A stretch of DNA of 50,148 nt from Cladosporium sp. IMV 00045 (GCA_001931905.2 MSJI02000362.1:1-50148), one strand, 5' to 3'; shown: positions 28,725 through 39,664, counted from the stretch's first letter. A program made the numbers and translations. The notes: generated by a model from the sequence alone, not told the origin.

Positions 28725-30160
28725 CCTGCCCTGCAAGCTGACGAGAGACCCGAGATGCCATCACGACAGCCATGTTCGACGCAATGATTGTTCCACTACT
28801 CCGGAACCCAGGCAATAATGTTACCAAGGAACAGTCCATCTAAGCGTCCTCACGCAATGAGATCTACAAGTCGTGAAGTCGTTGCATGAATCGAACCTGG
28901 TACCCAATGTGAACAAAGAAAAGAGAATGCTCGGCAAGTGTTCAAAGATACGAACGTGCGGTATGGCTCGGGAATCCGTGGTCTTCGTTTCAGCGAGCGA
29001 TCAGTAACGCTACCAACTTGTCGAAAGGTCAAACCGACATGCCATAATGCTGCCGTTACTGGTACCCTAGAAACGTGACATCTTCGGCTTGTTCGTGGTC
29101 CTGGATTCGCGTCCACGCAAAGTTGAGAGCAGTCGAACAAGTTCATCTGTTATCCGCGGATCGATCATGATGCCTTGCATGTCTTTCCTAGATGGTGGCT
29201 TGAAGAGCCCCTAAGGAAAGATACACACTTGCCCTAGTCAAGCGTCCCATCGGTTATGTTATTCTGTTTCCATACGGCAACAGGAACAAGCGCGGCATTG
29301 CAGATCAGGCTGCTGATCATACCCCGTTGGCGGTCATGTCCCCGAACATGGTGTCTGCAGACGGTGTGTCAGGTTTCACATTTGCAGTGCTCTTCAAGCT
29401 TCTGAGGCGCTTTGCATACGCAAGCAACGTTGACTTTGGGTCCGTTGAAAACGCCTTGGACTTTCAAATGAGATCTGCTTTTCGACATGTCAATAGATCA
29501 TTTGCTTTTGTCAATGAGAACGGCTCTATTACAGAGCTTGGTTTGTATACCATAGGCACCATCATCTGCCACATGAGCTTCAACGACGCTCTGGGGTGGT
29601 TTGGTGTTCATGCTGTCCTGATGGCCTCGGTTCGGCATCTCGTTATCAATCAACCCACTCCTTTCCATTGTACAAGTCTGGTTCGCTAGGAACCAGGGAA
29701 ACATGACGAGCAAGCTCAGTGCCGATGAATGTGCTGCGGATGAATTAGGATTTGATGGCTCCCACTTTTGGGGGAAACGTAAGGACTCTGGGGGGGTCCT
29801 TGGGGTTCTCGGAAGATACTCGTGTGTCTGAGTGCGACCAATGACAACCAAGAGCAAGTGAATTCGGCTAGACGGACGGTTCGGAGAGTTGCCTTTGCTG
29901 CATTTTGGCAACGCCGGTGCTCCGGAGAACTTCAAAACTTCTCGACTCTGACAACCGGCATACACATGGCAAGATTGATACCGAACCTTTACATGAAGCT
30001 ACCCGATCGCCTCCAAACCATCCAGTGCATACAGCGCGAAATCTGCTCCATCGCCGAGGCGCCGGAGGAACGTTCGACGGTTTCCTGGCTCTCGGTGATT
30101 CCTCCGAGGTCGGAAACCTTGGGTATATAAACAATATTGAAAAATTTTCGTCGTTACAAC
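28725..30160. other. Gene-poor stretch between the repeat precursor and the tRNA gene
   Basis: About 1.4 kb. A 120-residue plus frame (29327-29689) overlaps a 155-residue minus frame (29498-29965). Neither shows a domain or splice-supported extension, so neither is called. A small inverted repeat AAGGAC...GTCCTT lies near 29779-29800. Otherwise nothing is recognised. Confidence 0.4.
30124..30130 (+). promoter_or_regulatory. TATA-like element upstream of tRNA-Leu
   Basis: TATATAA, 31 bases before the first tRNA base. Upstream TATA elements assist TFIIIB placement at some fungal tRNA genes. Position fits; function is inferred. Confidence 0.45.
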
Positions 30161-30265
30161 ACCGTGGTGGCCGAGTGGTCTATGGCGCTGGTTTTAAGCG
30201 GTCTTGGCATCAAGACCAAAACACCAGTGGAGCAATCCGCGCGCGTTCGAACCGCGTCCACGGTA
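30161..30265 (+). tRNA. tRNA-Leu (anticodon UAA) with a 23-nt intron
   Basis: A complete class II tRNA with a long variable arm. The acceptor stem ACCGTGG pairs with CCACGGT, with discriminator A at 30265. The D arm is GCC/GGC around GAGTGGTCTAT (A box TGGCCGAGTGG). The anticodon stem is CTGGT/ACCAG. The anticodon TAA lies at 30195-30197. The intron runs from 30199 to 30221, one base after the anticodon as in other eukaryotic tRNAs, and folds as GTCTTG-GCAT-CAAGAC. The variable arm has GGA/TCC pairing. The T arm is GCGCG-TTCGAAC-CGCGT, supplying the B box. A T run follows directly. Confidence 0.92.
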
Positions 30266-30272
30266 CCATTTC

Positions 30273-30282
30273 TTTTTTTTTT
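30273..30282 (+). terminator. RNA polymerase III terminator (T run)
   Basis: About ten consecutive T bases beginning eight bases after the tRNA 3' end, preceded by CATTTC. This is the usual Pol III stop signal. Confidence 0.8.
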
Positions 30283-31200
30283 CGAACCTGCGGACTTGAT
30301 CAAACGAGTACGACCTGCACAGGCGTTTCTTATGCTATAAACCGCCTGGGTCTGATCGTCAAGTAGTTCTTGCACTTTAGAGTCAATTACAGGCCTTGAA
30401 ACCACCAAGGTGCTGCGTTGAGGCGTCCCGATGATGTTGATGTATGTGAAGTAAAATCACGTGACTTTTACATGGAACATCAAATTGCGCCCGCGATGCA
30501 CATGCGCAATTGTGGGGAAGCCAGAGGGCGGAGGGCAACATTTGAACAGCATTGTGTCTTCAAGAACATTTAATCCACAAGACCAATATACGAGCTATTG
30601 TTCGGAATCCATGTCAAGCCTCCTCGTCGCGACATAGCTGTGCCAGCAATCAGCACTTTCATCCTTCGATAATTATGTCACAAGCTCACAAAGGGAGCAT
30701 GTTCGCGCCTTGACTTTATTCTCTCGTAAGACGATATATCACTGCTCTCACTCCTTGCCGCAAGGGTGCAGACAAACGAAGAGATGTCTCTCCGCGGCAA
30801 GACATTGATTTTGGTATATTGAATGTTCTTTCACCAACATGGAAATAGCAGAGATGCTGCTTCAGAGAAACGCACATCTCAATGGGTACAATGCAAATTT
30901 CACTCTGTCGTGTTGGGTGGCATCAGCATCAAGGTGACGGAGATGCTTGGTTAGAGGGACGTCCCTCTCAATGGAGAGGACACAAATTTTAGTGATCTAT
31001 GCAAGATTATACTAGCGTGGAGAATCAAAACATGGCATTCCGATCTAGACTTTCCGTTTTTACTGGAAGATATCAAAATCACCCCGTCATCCAAGACCTT
31101 ATTAACACCGGTGATGGCTGGAGTGAACGGCAGGGATCGTTCCAAGTATCTTAAATGCATCAGCTCAGTTTTCATCTGCCGTTCTATCATTAATACCTAT
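30283..31200. other. Gene-poor stretch after the tRNA gene
   Basis: About 900 bp with no supported gene. It contains the tandem-repeat remnant listed separately at 30787-31050. The rest is AT-richer than the coding regions and unremarkable. Confidence 0.4.
30787..31050 (+). repeat. Three-copy degenerate tandem repeat, about 89 bp unit
   Basis: Units start at 30787 (TCTCTCCGCGG), 30877 (TCTCAATGGG) and 30966 (TCTCAATGGAG), spaced 90 and 89 bp. The last unit shares a TGAT...AAG...CTAGC order with units of the large array at 41.8-42.5 kb, at about the same offsets, and all use the TCTCAATGG opening. I infer one repeat family with heavily diverged copies. Confidence 0.45.
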
Positions 31201-32613
31201 TCATTCGTTCCTCAGGCGCGTGGGGTCAGAGGCACCAAGTACTGGCTCGGTAGAATCATCACCTCTTCCGCCCCTCAGATAGTCATGACCACTATTAATT
31301 CTGTCCCAAGTCCTTCGGGCTGTCCACCGCTCTGCTTGAGGAACATCCCAAACCTTTCCAACACCGTCATCAGTTGCATGTTTCCACAGGGGATCTTCTA
31401 CAATACCGGGACCATTCCCAACTGTGTTGGCTACTCTCTCAGCCTCAATCAACCACTCGTCCCACTTGCGTGTGAAAGGCACGAGTCGCCCTAGGCGAAG
31501 CCATTCAACACTCTTAGTCACGATCACAGCTTTGCCTACTGCGTCCATGTACGTATCGTTCCTTGGGCCACCAGCAATGCCTTGCTCTTCCAACTTGAAA
31601 CGGGAAAAATCCCAATGCAAGCGTTGCGGCAATGCTGCAGCCGCCCAATGAGCCGCATTGAGAACAAGGTACGCCCCTGTCCAGCAAAACTTTAGGGGTA
31701 GCTTCGCATTTGATAGAACAATAACTCCGAGCATCAGCATTAAAGTCCCGGCAAGAGAGATCATCCGGTATGTCGTGCCGTTTCGAATATGGTACTTGAT
31801 CTCATCAACCCCCCAGAAAAGCTCGCGGGCGACTTCTTCCTCGCAGAAGACGATCAGGAAGCTTTTGTTCGGGTATCGGATCACCAAATCCCCCGGTGGA
31901 GGTATCGAGCCGGGTTTGTGATAGCGAGGAAGCCTCAGCTCCCATTTGTTGCTGATACCAACTAGGGTGGAAAGTCCAGATAGAAGTATAGTCGCTATCA
32001 AAGACATGCCGTCTCCCAACGCAATCGAGATGATGAGCAGGGCGATGGATATGAAGAAGCCGAGTAAGGTAACCCAAGCCAGCGGTCCCAGTGCCCTGAG
32101 TCCCACCAAAGGAAGGCCATGTTGCTCCGGACTTCCAGATACGTCAGGCTGCCCTCGGAAGAGAATGTCTGATCTCGAGACAGGTATCCCTCGCAGATCT
32201 TCGTTGATTTGGACATGTACACATCGCACTGTAAATGGCGGCATCTCCTTGTCCCTGGTAAACCTTAGTAAGCGAGAAAAAGATGAGCTAAGGGTCGCCT
32301 ACAGCAAGACATGTGCTATTTGAGGGACCTGCTCTTTGAGGTTCCCGGAGTGGACGGCTGTGATGGTAGCCGGTTCTGATGGTAGGGCAGCTGGACGAAC
32401 TGTCCGAAGCAAAGCTTGCGGTGCTGGTATCAGTCGAGGCAGGTAGAAAAGACAGGACAAGGCTGAGATTTGGGCAGTCGAGAGAATTGATCCCTCTCCT
32501 AGGATCGCGAGAAACCCGACTATGTCCAGTTGAAATTCATTGAAGTTGTCTGACCACAGCATCCGCCAGGTGGGGCCTGGGATAGCTAACTGGTCGTCTT
32601 CCAGCGCGCTCAT
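31201..32613 (-). CDS. Fungal multi-pass membrane protein of unknown function
   Basis: A 454-residue protein. Two exons, 32613-32303 and 32254-31201, joined by a 48-nt intron (GTAGGC...ACCAG) that removes an in-frame TAG; the join reads AHVLLDKEMPPFTV. The N-terminus (IPGPTWRMLWSDNFNEFQLDIVGFLAILGEG) is followed by hydrophobic segments near STAQISALSCLFYLPRLIPA, LGPLAWVTLLGFFISIALLIISIALG, SLIATILLSGLSTLVG, MISLAGTLMLMLGVIVL and LKFCWTGAYLVLNAAHWAAAA. It thus has about five membrane spans with soluble loops and a C-terminal cytosolic-type tail. I recognise it as a type of uncharacterised ascomycete membrane protein, but no function is known to me. Splicing fits both frames well. Confidence 0.78.
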
Positions 32614-33393
32614 GCTTTCGAAATGGTCTTTGATATATCTTCATGCAAATAGATTGTTCGCCAGGCTTGAGAGGAGACAAGTATTTCTAGCCTTGAGTGT
32701 GTCTGGCGCTCGAAGCGAACAGCTGCATGACAACGTACCTAGGCGCCTGGCCCTAAGCCATACCACTTCAGCCTCATGCAGGTGTGAGTTGGTGCAGTCG
32801 TTGGTTGGTCCAACGCACCCAACATGGTTGCCTTCTCGTCGCTTGATGCCTGTGGATGCCTGTGGCAACAATGTTTGTGTTTTTATTGCGACGGCTACAT
32901 CATTTGGATGTCCTGGCTGGAACAGAAGATAGAACCTAATCGTGAGATTGGTAAACCGGCGGCGCTTTCGACTGCATACCATGTAGAGTTGCTTCGAGAA
33001 CTTGAACAGAATTCTGGTGAAATGAGTGTCATAGGAATGTAGGAAGCACGAGTTGATCGCTGTTGATGGTCGTCATCTTGATGTTGAGACCATACGATTT
33101 TGACAGCGTGCAATGAAGAATAAGGGCCATCAACACCCGTGATGTTTGATGAGCTCCTCACATTCGAATGTGGATGTTACGGTAGACGTCTTCCGATGTA
33201 TCAAGTAATAATGGAGACATCTTATTAGTCCTGAGTTGAGTCCTCTCTTGGCGCAATCCAACCACCATCAGCTCGTGACAGCTTGCCCCGTCCTTGGTGT
33301 CGCGCGAGCTCTCCGCTTGAGAGTGCATGCGCGCGTTACAAGCCACTACTTGCACCGTCATAGTTCGTTTCATTACACAACAACCTCACAATC
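32614..33393. promoter_or_regulatory. Bidirectional upstream region, membrane protein and golgin-like genes
   Basis: 780 bp between divergent starts. Short frames on both strands show no domain. No clear TATA box or known operator seen. Confidence 0.35.
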
Positions 33394-35110
33394 ATGGCTG
33401 ACGAAGACAAAGACAAGGCCGAGAAGGTCGCAGCGGCGAAGAAGCGCGTACGTGCATACACACAATCCTTGAGGGTTGAGGTACTAACGAAACGAACAGT
33501 ACGAACAACTCAAGAAACAAAAGGCCAAGGGCGACAAAAAAGGAGGAGGCAAGAAGAAGGCAGAAAAGGCAGCGGCTGATGCGAAGGCCGAAGAGAGTGC
33601 ACTTGCAGAGGAAGAGGTCGCCGATGAAGCAGCTGCAGAGCCCACCACTACCGAGGAACCAAGCAAAGCAGACGACGCGGCTGAAGCAGCGCCTCAAGAT
33701 GACAACGAGAACGCGGATTCAGCAGATCCCGAAGACAAGGAACCATCAGATGCGCAAGAACCATCAGAATCTCAGCAGTCAAGGCAGCGCTCTAAGTCAT
33801 TTAAGAAGGGAGATGCTGGCGCGAGCTCAAGCAGTCCCTCAGCTGAGGTCCAGGAGCTGTATCGCAAGCAGGCTGCACGTATTGAAGAGCTGGAGAAAGA
33901 GAACAAGGACTACAAGACCTCACAGGAAGACAGCGCTGCACGCTTGACGAAGGCGGAAGAAGAGCTCGAAAGCCTCCGGGAAAGCAGCAGCGATGTCGCC
34001 GAGCTGAGGAGCAAGGTCAAGGAATCGGAGAATCTGAGCACGGAGCTGGCGTCTCTACAGAGACAGCTGTCTCAAGCACAACAAGCTGCCAAGGGCAAGG
34101 AGAGGAGACAATCCGGTCCTAGCCCTGAAGTCGCTGAGCAACTGGCCAACAAGACGTCGACGATCGAGTCTCTGGAGCTTGAGATGAGCAACCTCAAAAA
34201 CCAAGTCACCAGCCTGAATACCACGGTCACAGAGAGAGAGACTTCGGTAAAAGAGCTGGAGCAACGTGCAACCTCTGCAGAGCACCAGGTCGAGACAACC
34301 AAACAGGAACTCGATTCGTTGAAGGTTTCTATGTCTTTCGGTAATGAAGGATCTGAGGACAAATCGACGGAAGATCCAGAAGCTCTCAACAAACGCATCG
34401 CGGTCCTTGAGTCAGATCTTCGAACCGCAAACACAAGCCTCGAGGCAGCCTGCGAGCGCGCCACCAGCCTTGAGCAAAAGATCGAGGCCCTGACCAAACT
34501 CCATCGTGACGCCAGCGCCGCCGTGCAGGCCAAAGATAAAGAGCTGGGCGATGTGCGTGCTGAACTCAAGCGCCGCGATCGTCCGTCCCATGTCCGTGAT
34601 GCTAGCGACTTCGACTTACACAACGAAGAAACCGAGACTGGTCAGCTGCAATCTCGCATCCGCGCCCTCGAAGCCGAGAACTTCGACCTCAAGCGCGGCG
34701 TCTGGCGCGATAGACGTGCTGAGATGCAGCCAGGCATGGAAGACCACGAAGCATACGAAGATGTCGACCTCAACGCGCCGACATCGCCTCAAATGCATCG
34801 CCAGACTTCGACGTTCCAAGACGTCATCAGCAGTGGCATCTCGGCGTTCACTGGTCGACCCCGCGAGCAATCCGCCAGTCAAACCGGCAACCGTCCAAGA
34901 AACCAAAGCTTGGGATTGTTGAGCGAAGACGGCTTCGATGAAGATGCATTCCGTCTTGCTCAGGAGGAGGATGCCAAGAGGCGCATTGAGCGGGTGAAGG
35001 AGGTCAAGAGAGGCTTGGAGCAGTGGAAAGGATGGAGGTTGGATCTGGTGGATGCAAGAGCTGGTGGTATTGGAGCTGGCAGAGAATGCGGGCCGGTGTT
35101 TGAAGTCTAG
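33394..35110 (+). CDS. Golgin-like coiled-coil protein (Rud3/Uso1-type)
   Basis: A 554-residue protein likely tethering vesicles at the cis-Golgi. Two exons: 33394-33447 and 33500-35110. The start is MADEDKDKAEKVAAAKKR. Residues 20-150 are acidic and low-complexity (Lys-rich KGDKKGGGKKK, then Glu/Ala/Asp). From about 155 to 420 there is near-continuous heptad coiled coil (VQELYRKQAARIEELEKENKDYK through ELGDVRAELKRR). After it comes IRALEAENFDLKRGVWRDRRAEM, which resembles the block before the Golgi-binding GRAB-like region of Rud3. The tail has SPQMHRQTSTFQDVISSG and RLAQEEDAKRRIERVKEVKRGLEQWKGWRLDLVD. Coiled-coil composition alone makes homology searches noisy, so golgin identity is moderate. 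Confidence 0.7.
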
Positions 35111-35337
35111 ACGCCGATCATTGAAGCTCTTGGTAGTGACTAAGAGCGACAATATGTACGAGTTCCGAAATTTGATACCCCCAGGGTCCCGATCAATGAC
35201 TTGTGTCGCCGTATGTGGAGGGGATTTTTCATTCGAGGACTCTGAAAGCGATCATTTCCATTCAACAATCTCCTTAAACTCCTCTTCTTCGTGATCACTT
35301 CATGAAAAGTAACCGCGCCTCTCGCCTCAGAAGTAGT

Positions 35338-35691
35338 CTACAGCTCCCTCGTCCTCGCCAGCGACGGACCGCAATAGTGTGCCAAATCGACCTCACCAGC
35401 GCGTCCATACAACACCCATCCTTGCCATGGACCCCCCACATCGAATTGAACGCATTCGGGCTTCCGTAGACCCTCCGAGTCCAGCTGATTGAACTTGTTA
35501 TGGAGCGCGCTCTCGATTCTTTCAAGGTCGGAATTTGATGCGCAATTCCTGCCTCTTGCGTAGCATCTGTACGCTATGGGACCTGAAGTGGATGATGACA
35601 CGGCGCAGTCTGGGTTGTTTGCCACCGCACCTGCGATCAGGGTTGGGATGATGGCTGTGCAAGAGTATGACAGCGTGGTGAACAGCTTCAT
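35338..35691 (-). CDS. Small secreted cysteine-containing protein
   Basis: A 117-residue frame, single exon. Residues 1-24 (MKLFTTLSYSCTAIIPTLIA, then GAVA) form a signal peptide. The mature part has five Cys (in PDCAV, YRCYAR, GRNCAS, PECVQ, HYCGP) and a Gly/Trp patch (GGPWQGWVLYGRAGEVDLAHY). No enzyme motif seen. Size, secretion signal and Cys content are those of small secreted proteins that include effector candidates of plant-associated fungi. No family was recognised, and an odd Cys number leaves one unpaired. Role unknown. Confidence 0.7.
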   Translation of the reverse strand: MKLFTTLSYSCTAIIPTLIAGAVANNPDCAVSSSTSGPIAYRCYARGRNCASNSDLERIESALHNKFNQLDSEGLRKPECVQFDVGGPWQGWVLYGRAGEVDLAHYCGPSLARTREL

Positions 35692-36123
35692 GGTGATATG
35701 TGTAGGAATCTATTGGCGTTGGATGGATTTTGGTGCAGCTCCAAGGTCATATGGTTCCTCTTGTGCTCTGTGGATGGATGAAAGTTGAAGAAAGGCAAAC
35801 ATGCTATCCAATTTGAAGACGACGTTGTCTTTGGTCACGATTCGAAGGATTCGGTCCGTTCATCGACTGCAGCGGGCCCACTAGACAAGAACCTTCTCAT
35901 CAAGCTTTTGGCTCAAAGGTTATAATTATGATTCCCGTAAGGAATCGCTTGGTCCTTTTATGTTTGAAACAATGAAGGATTTTTTTTTTTCCACGTCGTT
36001 GAATCATGCGGGAAACCCATCAAATTCATGCGCCATAGTTGTTCGCGAGTATTCTCGTAGCATAAAGGGTTTCAATCGTCAAACCAGTCTGAAAGTACTA
36101 TGCCTGGTCTATGTGACTTGACA
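35692..36123. other. Intergenic stretch
   Basis: About 430 bp between the small secreted protein start and the alpha-galactosidase stop. It contains a T run (about ten T) near 35982 and no supported gene. Confidence 0.4.
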
Positions 36124-37787
36124 CTAGCAAGTCTCGCCAAAGAGGAAGACAGCGGTGTCGTTGGCAGCAAGGTTGACCTTGACGCTGTCTTCTTTGCAGC
36201 CCAAGGTCTCTCCGCTCCAAGCATCGATTACGTTGTATTTCTCTTCAGCATCAAGCTGTGGGATTTCTTCGAATACCGCGCTCATCGACCGATTCTGGTT
36301 CGTTGGGTTGAAGAGTGCAACCAAGGTACCGTTGCTTGAGGCACCGGACCAATACATCGCCGGGTAGGTATCGTTGAACGTATAGTCTGGGTTGATGCCC
36401 CACTTGTACGGCCTTGCGGGTCTGCCGACGATTGGGTCCTGGTTGAAAGCCAGCAAATACTTGTTCTGCAGGAGCTTAATCTGCTCTTGTGTGATGTTCA
36501 AGAGATCGGTTCCGATGAGGAGTGGCCCTTTCATGATAGCCCAAAGTGCGAAATGCGAGCGTTCCTGTTGGATGGAGAGACCGTTGCCAACCTGATATGA
36601 TCAGTGTTGTTCTCTTCTTGTATTGAGCAGCACTCCAATGCCAAGAACCGGTGATACTCACCTCAAGCATGTCAGGGTCACCGTGACCCCAGAAGTCAGT
36701 CCAGTCGAGTAAGAAACTGTTCACATTCAAGATCTCCAAGACGCGGCTCCATGAAGCTGGTTAAGATTAGCTTATGGGCCATCATGATGGACTGTATCCT
36801 CAGCTTACCTTCACCGAATCCAATGTCATTCGTAGTACGCCACGAAGAGCCCGTAGCATTTCCCCAAGTCCAGACTTGATCGACTCCTGAGATTGTCTTG
36901 TTAGCCGCATCTCACCATGTCATCAGCGACATTGACCTACCCCACTCGCAGAGACTGTACAAGATCGTACGGTTCTGTGATCGTAACGCTCTCTCCATGA
37001 TCTTGAACTTTAGAGCGGTGTACTTTGATGTGTAGTTGACTCCGTCAACCGGAAAGTCGTAAGCACAAAATGGGCTGGTGTTGTTCCAAGAGTAGTAGTC
37101 CGTAATCGGCGTCTCATCCGTGCAGCTGCCGTTGACCTTGCCCTGCCTATCGAAGCCAGAGTCGCCATTGCATGCGAAACAATCATCGATCCACTCGGGC
37201 GGAGGAAAGCAGTTGTCGTACTGCGCAGGAATCAGTTCACCGGCCTGGCAATACGTCGAAGATAGAAATGCTTACCTTCAAGTAGTCCACGCCCCATTCA
37301 GCAAATGTCTCAGCGTCAATCATCTCATATCCCAATGATCCTGGATAGCGACCACAAGTCATAGTTCCCGCACTGGAGTACATGCCGTACTTCAATCCAA
37401 GATCGTGAACCTGATCGGCTGTGCCTTTCATTCCGTCGGGGAAGGTCGTCAAGTTAGGCTTGAGTCTACTCGTAACCTCGTCTCTTCCACCCATCTCGGA
37501 CCAGCAATCGTCAAGTACCACGTACTCGTAGCCTGCATTCTTGAAGCCCAGATCGACCATGGCGTTGGCGGCTTGCATGATCTTTGACTGGTTGACATCG
37601 CAAAAGTATGCGTTCTGTGGCTCAATGTTAATGGCAACGTTCGTTCGAGGTCTTTCCATGTCCGTTGACCAACCCATGAGTTCCAGCCCAGTGCTGGTAG
37701 TTTACCAACACCATCAGGAAGAACAAGTCCATGCGCAAATGGAAGCGCTGCAAGCAGCGTAAGAACTGTGCCTCGAATCATTGCCAT
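36124..37787 (-). CDS. Secreted GH27 alpha-galactosidase
   Basis: Extracellular enzyme removing terminal alpha-galactose from oligosaccharides and galactomannan. Six exons: 37787-37674, 37614-37276, 37220-36941, 36886-36809, 36756-36662 and 36591-36124; 457 residues. A signal peptide ([15 protein letters not shown]) precedes LPALGWNSW, which continues across the first intron as NAYFCDVNQ. Conserved blocks are [24 protein letters not shown], and GVDYLKYDNC, which holds the catalytic nucleophile Asp. DPDMLEVGNG supplies the acid/base Asp. [17 protein letters not shown] is the following helix. Several N-glycosylation sites occur (NGSC, NNTS, NYTS). The C-terminal beta domain ends [10 protein letters not shown]. 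All joins restore conserved motifs, so the model is reliable. Confidence 0.93.
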
Positions 37788-38700
37788 TTCGGGATTTGTT
37801 TGTTTGTTTGGGAAACGGATATGACTGCCCTAAGGCTGAAAGCCATATTCTTATATTCCCTCGCAGCGAGGAAGCAACCCAGGGCCATGGGCAGGTTGTG
37901 CTTTCTTGTCGGAAACACTGCATCGGCTCCACGCCTTCGTATTGCTATATGATGCCTGTTGATCATCTGGTTACCCCGCGTTTAGTGAGTGAGAAATGCA
38001 ATTCAAGCATACATGATGCTGCGCTACATAACCGGGCGGTTAAAAGGGTCACTGCAGAATTCTGCAGAGGAGAACGACCAACTGTCGAAGGTTTCGATCG
38101 GCATGCGGCTCCGTGAGTTCAATCGTCCCTGCGGAGAGGGGCGATGGCTTAGGATGGTGGAGGAGTGGGCAGCCAAGGTTCTTGGATGCATTCTTTTGCT
38201 TCATGCGATGCCGACGCTTTGGCGGTCAGATGAAGAGGTGTTGTGACGTCTGTTGTGACGTCGCCCACGATGAGCATGAGCTACATGTACTTTGAAGAGT
38301 TGATGGCCCTACGCTACCGACAGGCACGAGGAGGTAAGTGATCCAGTTTCACGTGTGTTGTTGAACACAACGGGTACACAGAACTGTCGTTGAGCCGTTA
38401 AGTTCATGTTACCTCGACTCTCGCGTGTCAAGCTAGGTACCCTGGCCATTTCTTCAACTTGAACGCTGTCCCATGACTTGCATGCAGATGTAAGACATGC
38501 AACACCCATTACCTTTTCTCATTGCTTGCTCATTCATGCAAGTTCACCACCGGTTGCCCCGATGAAATGGTGACTTCTTCAGAATAACTGCCCGCTGAAT
38601 GGCGTCTTCTGTTCGACGATCTTGCGTAATATGATTCCAAATCGAACCTTGAAGATGTATAGAAATGTATACGTGTTTGGGTATCATCAGCCATTCACAT
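37788..38700. promoter_or_regulatory. Upstream region of the alpha-galactosidase gene
   Basis: About 910 bp. A TATAAG on the minus strand at 37850-37855 lies about 65 bp before the ATG. Two TGACGTC words (38244-38250 and 38256-38262), 12 bp apart, are CRE-like sites for bZIP factors. No coding region is supported. Confidence 0.45.
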
Positions 38701-39423
38701 CTAGACGCTGGCGCTTTGTTCCTTCTTATGCTGCTCTTTCAACTTCTTCTCGATCTTCATGAATTCCCTGATCTCCACCGGCACGCCCTCGAACAGATCC
38801 TTCTCCCCTTCGTCGGCTGACTCCAGCACATCCCAGTTCGTCTCGGATCCTCCACCATCGTCGTCCATGCTCGTGGCAACATGGCTGGGCGCATTGCCTT
38901 CTTGGTTCATCATACCAGTAGCCTGACCCTTGACGCGCTGTTCTTGCATTTTCCGCCGTGCTTCCTTGCTTGCGGCCGCCCAGTCTTCCAGCTCGTCGCG
39001 GTAGCGATCCCAGACGCAATTTACGCAGCCAGACATACAGCAGTTATCAGGCTCATCAGGCCGAGGAGGGACCACGACTCCTGCTATGGTTGTAGACGCT
39101 TTTTTGAGTTCTGCTTCGCGGGCGGCCGGATCTGCATTCCTAGAGCCAAAGAGTGCTTGTGCTTTGAGTGCTTGCTCTTCTGGGCCAGTTTTAGGCCTTT
39201 CTGTCGGCGGCGGGGTCGCAGGTGGCGGCACCGACTGAGTAACAGATTGAACGGGGTTTAACGGCGCATTCAGTGAGTCGTCTGAGTATTCATCCATGGC
39301 ACTCGGGGTCGCGAAGGCACGTTTGCCGCTGAGAATTGTGGCTGAGAGCGCTGCATTTCGCGTCGGTCTGCATTGAGCTCTTTTGAGCGTCGATATCGCT
39401 AGAGAAGTGCATTGTGAGCGCAT
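38701..39423 (-). CDS. Mitochondrial oxidoreductase-like domain protein (OXLD1-like)
   Basis: About 240 residues, single exon, starting at MRSQCTSLAISTLKRAQ; an ATG 63 nt further upstream (39486) gives a longer leader. The N-terminus is rich in Arg/Ser/Ala with no acids until about residue 44, fitting a mitochondrial presequence (SATILSGKRAFATPSA). The recognised part is PDEPDNCCMSGCVNCVWDRYRDELEDWA, the short Cys motif of the oxidoreductase-like N-terminal family. The rest is low-complexity: Pro-rich before, charged after, ending in a Lys/Glu helix. The family is widely conserved in eukaryotes but its molecular role is poorly defined. A perfect CRE palindrome lies about 80 bp upstream. Confidence 0.78.
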   Translation of the reverse strand: MRSQCTSLAISTLKRAQCRPTRNAALSATILSGKRAFATPSAMDEYSDDSLNAPLNPVQSVTQSVPPPATPPPTERPKTGPEEQALKAQALFGSRNADPAAREAELKKASTTIAGVVVPPRPDEPDNCCMSGCVNCVWDRYRDELEDWAAASKEARRKMQEQRVKGQATGMMNQEGNAPSHVATSMDDDGGGSETNWDVLESADEGEKDLFEGVPVEIREFMKIEKKLKEQHKKEQSASV

Positions 39424-39503
39424 TCTCTGGTGGATGAAGAAAGATTGGAGAAAGCATGTTGGTCGATCTGCAGCCCGCATCGACATTCATTGTCAGCGAA
39501 CGG

Positions 39504-39511
39504 TGACGTCA
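39504..39511. promoter_or_regulatory. CRE palindrome TGACGTCA
   Basis: Exact eight-base CRE site 81 bp before the ATG at 39423 (18 bp before the alternative ATG at 39486). The placement supports the shorter start and control by a CREB/ATF-type bZIP factor. Single-site evidence. Confidence 0.45.
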
Positions 39512-39664
39512 GGGTCTTCGAAATCCGCGACTTCAAACCTCACTTCACTTCCGATTGATACCGGGATTTCTTCGTCAATATTGTGACTGCTCTGGCGAAT
39601 GATACGAGACTCGATTTGGAGGCGATCTTACTTTCCAGCGATGGGTTGATCTTCTGCGATGATC

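Noticed and set aside
29327..29965. Overlapping 120-residue plus and 155-residue minus frames
   Set aside because: Neither has a motif or plausible extension, and I could not choose a coding strand. Might be a decayed gene, but the evidence is too weak.
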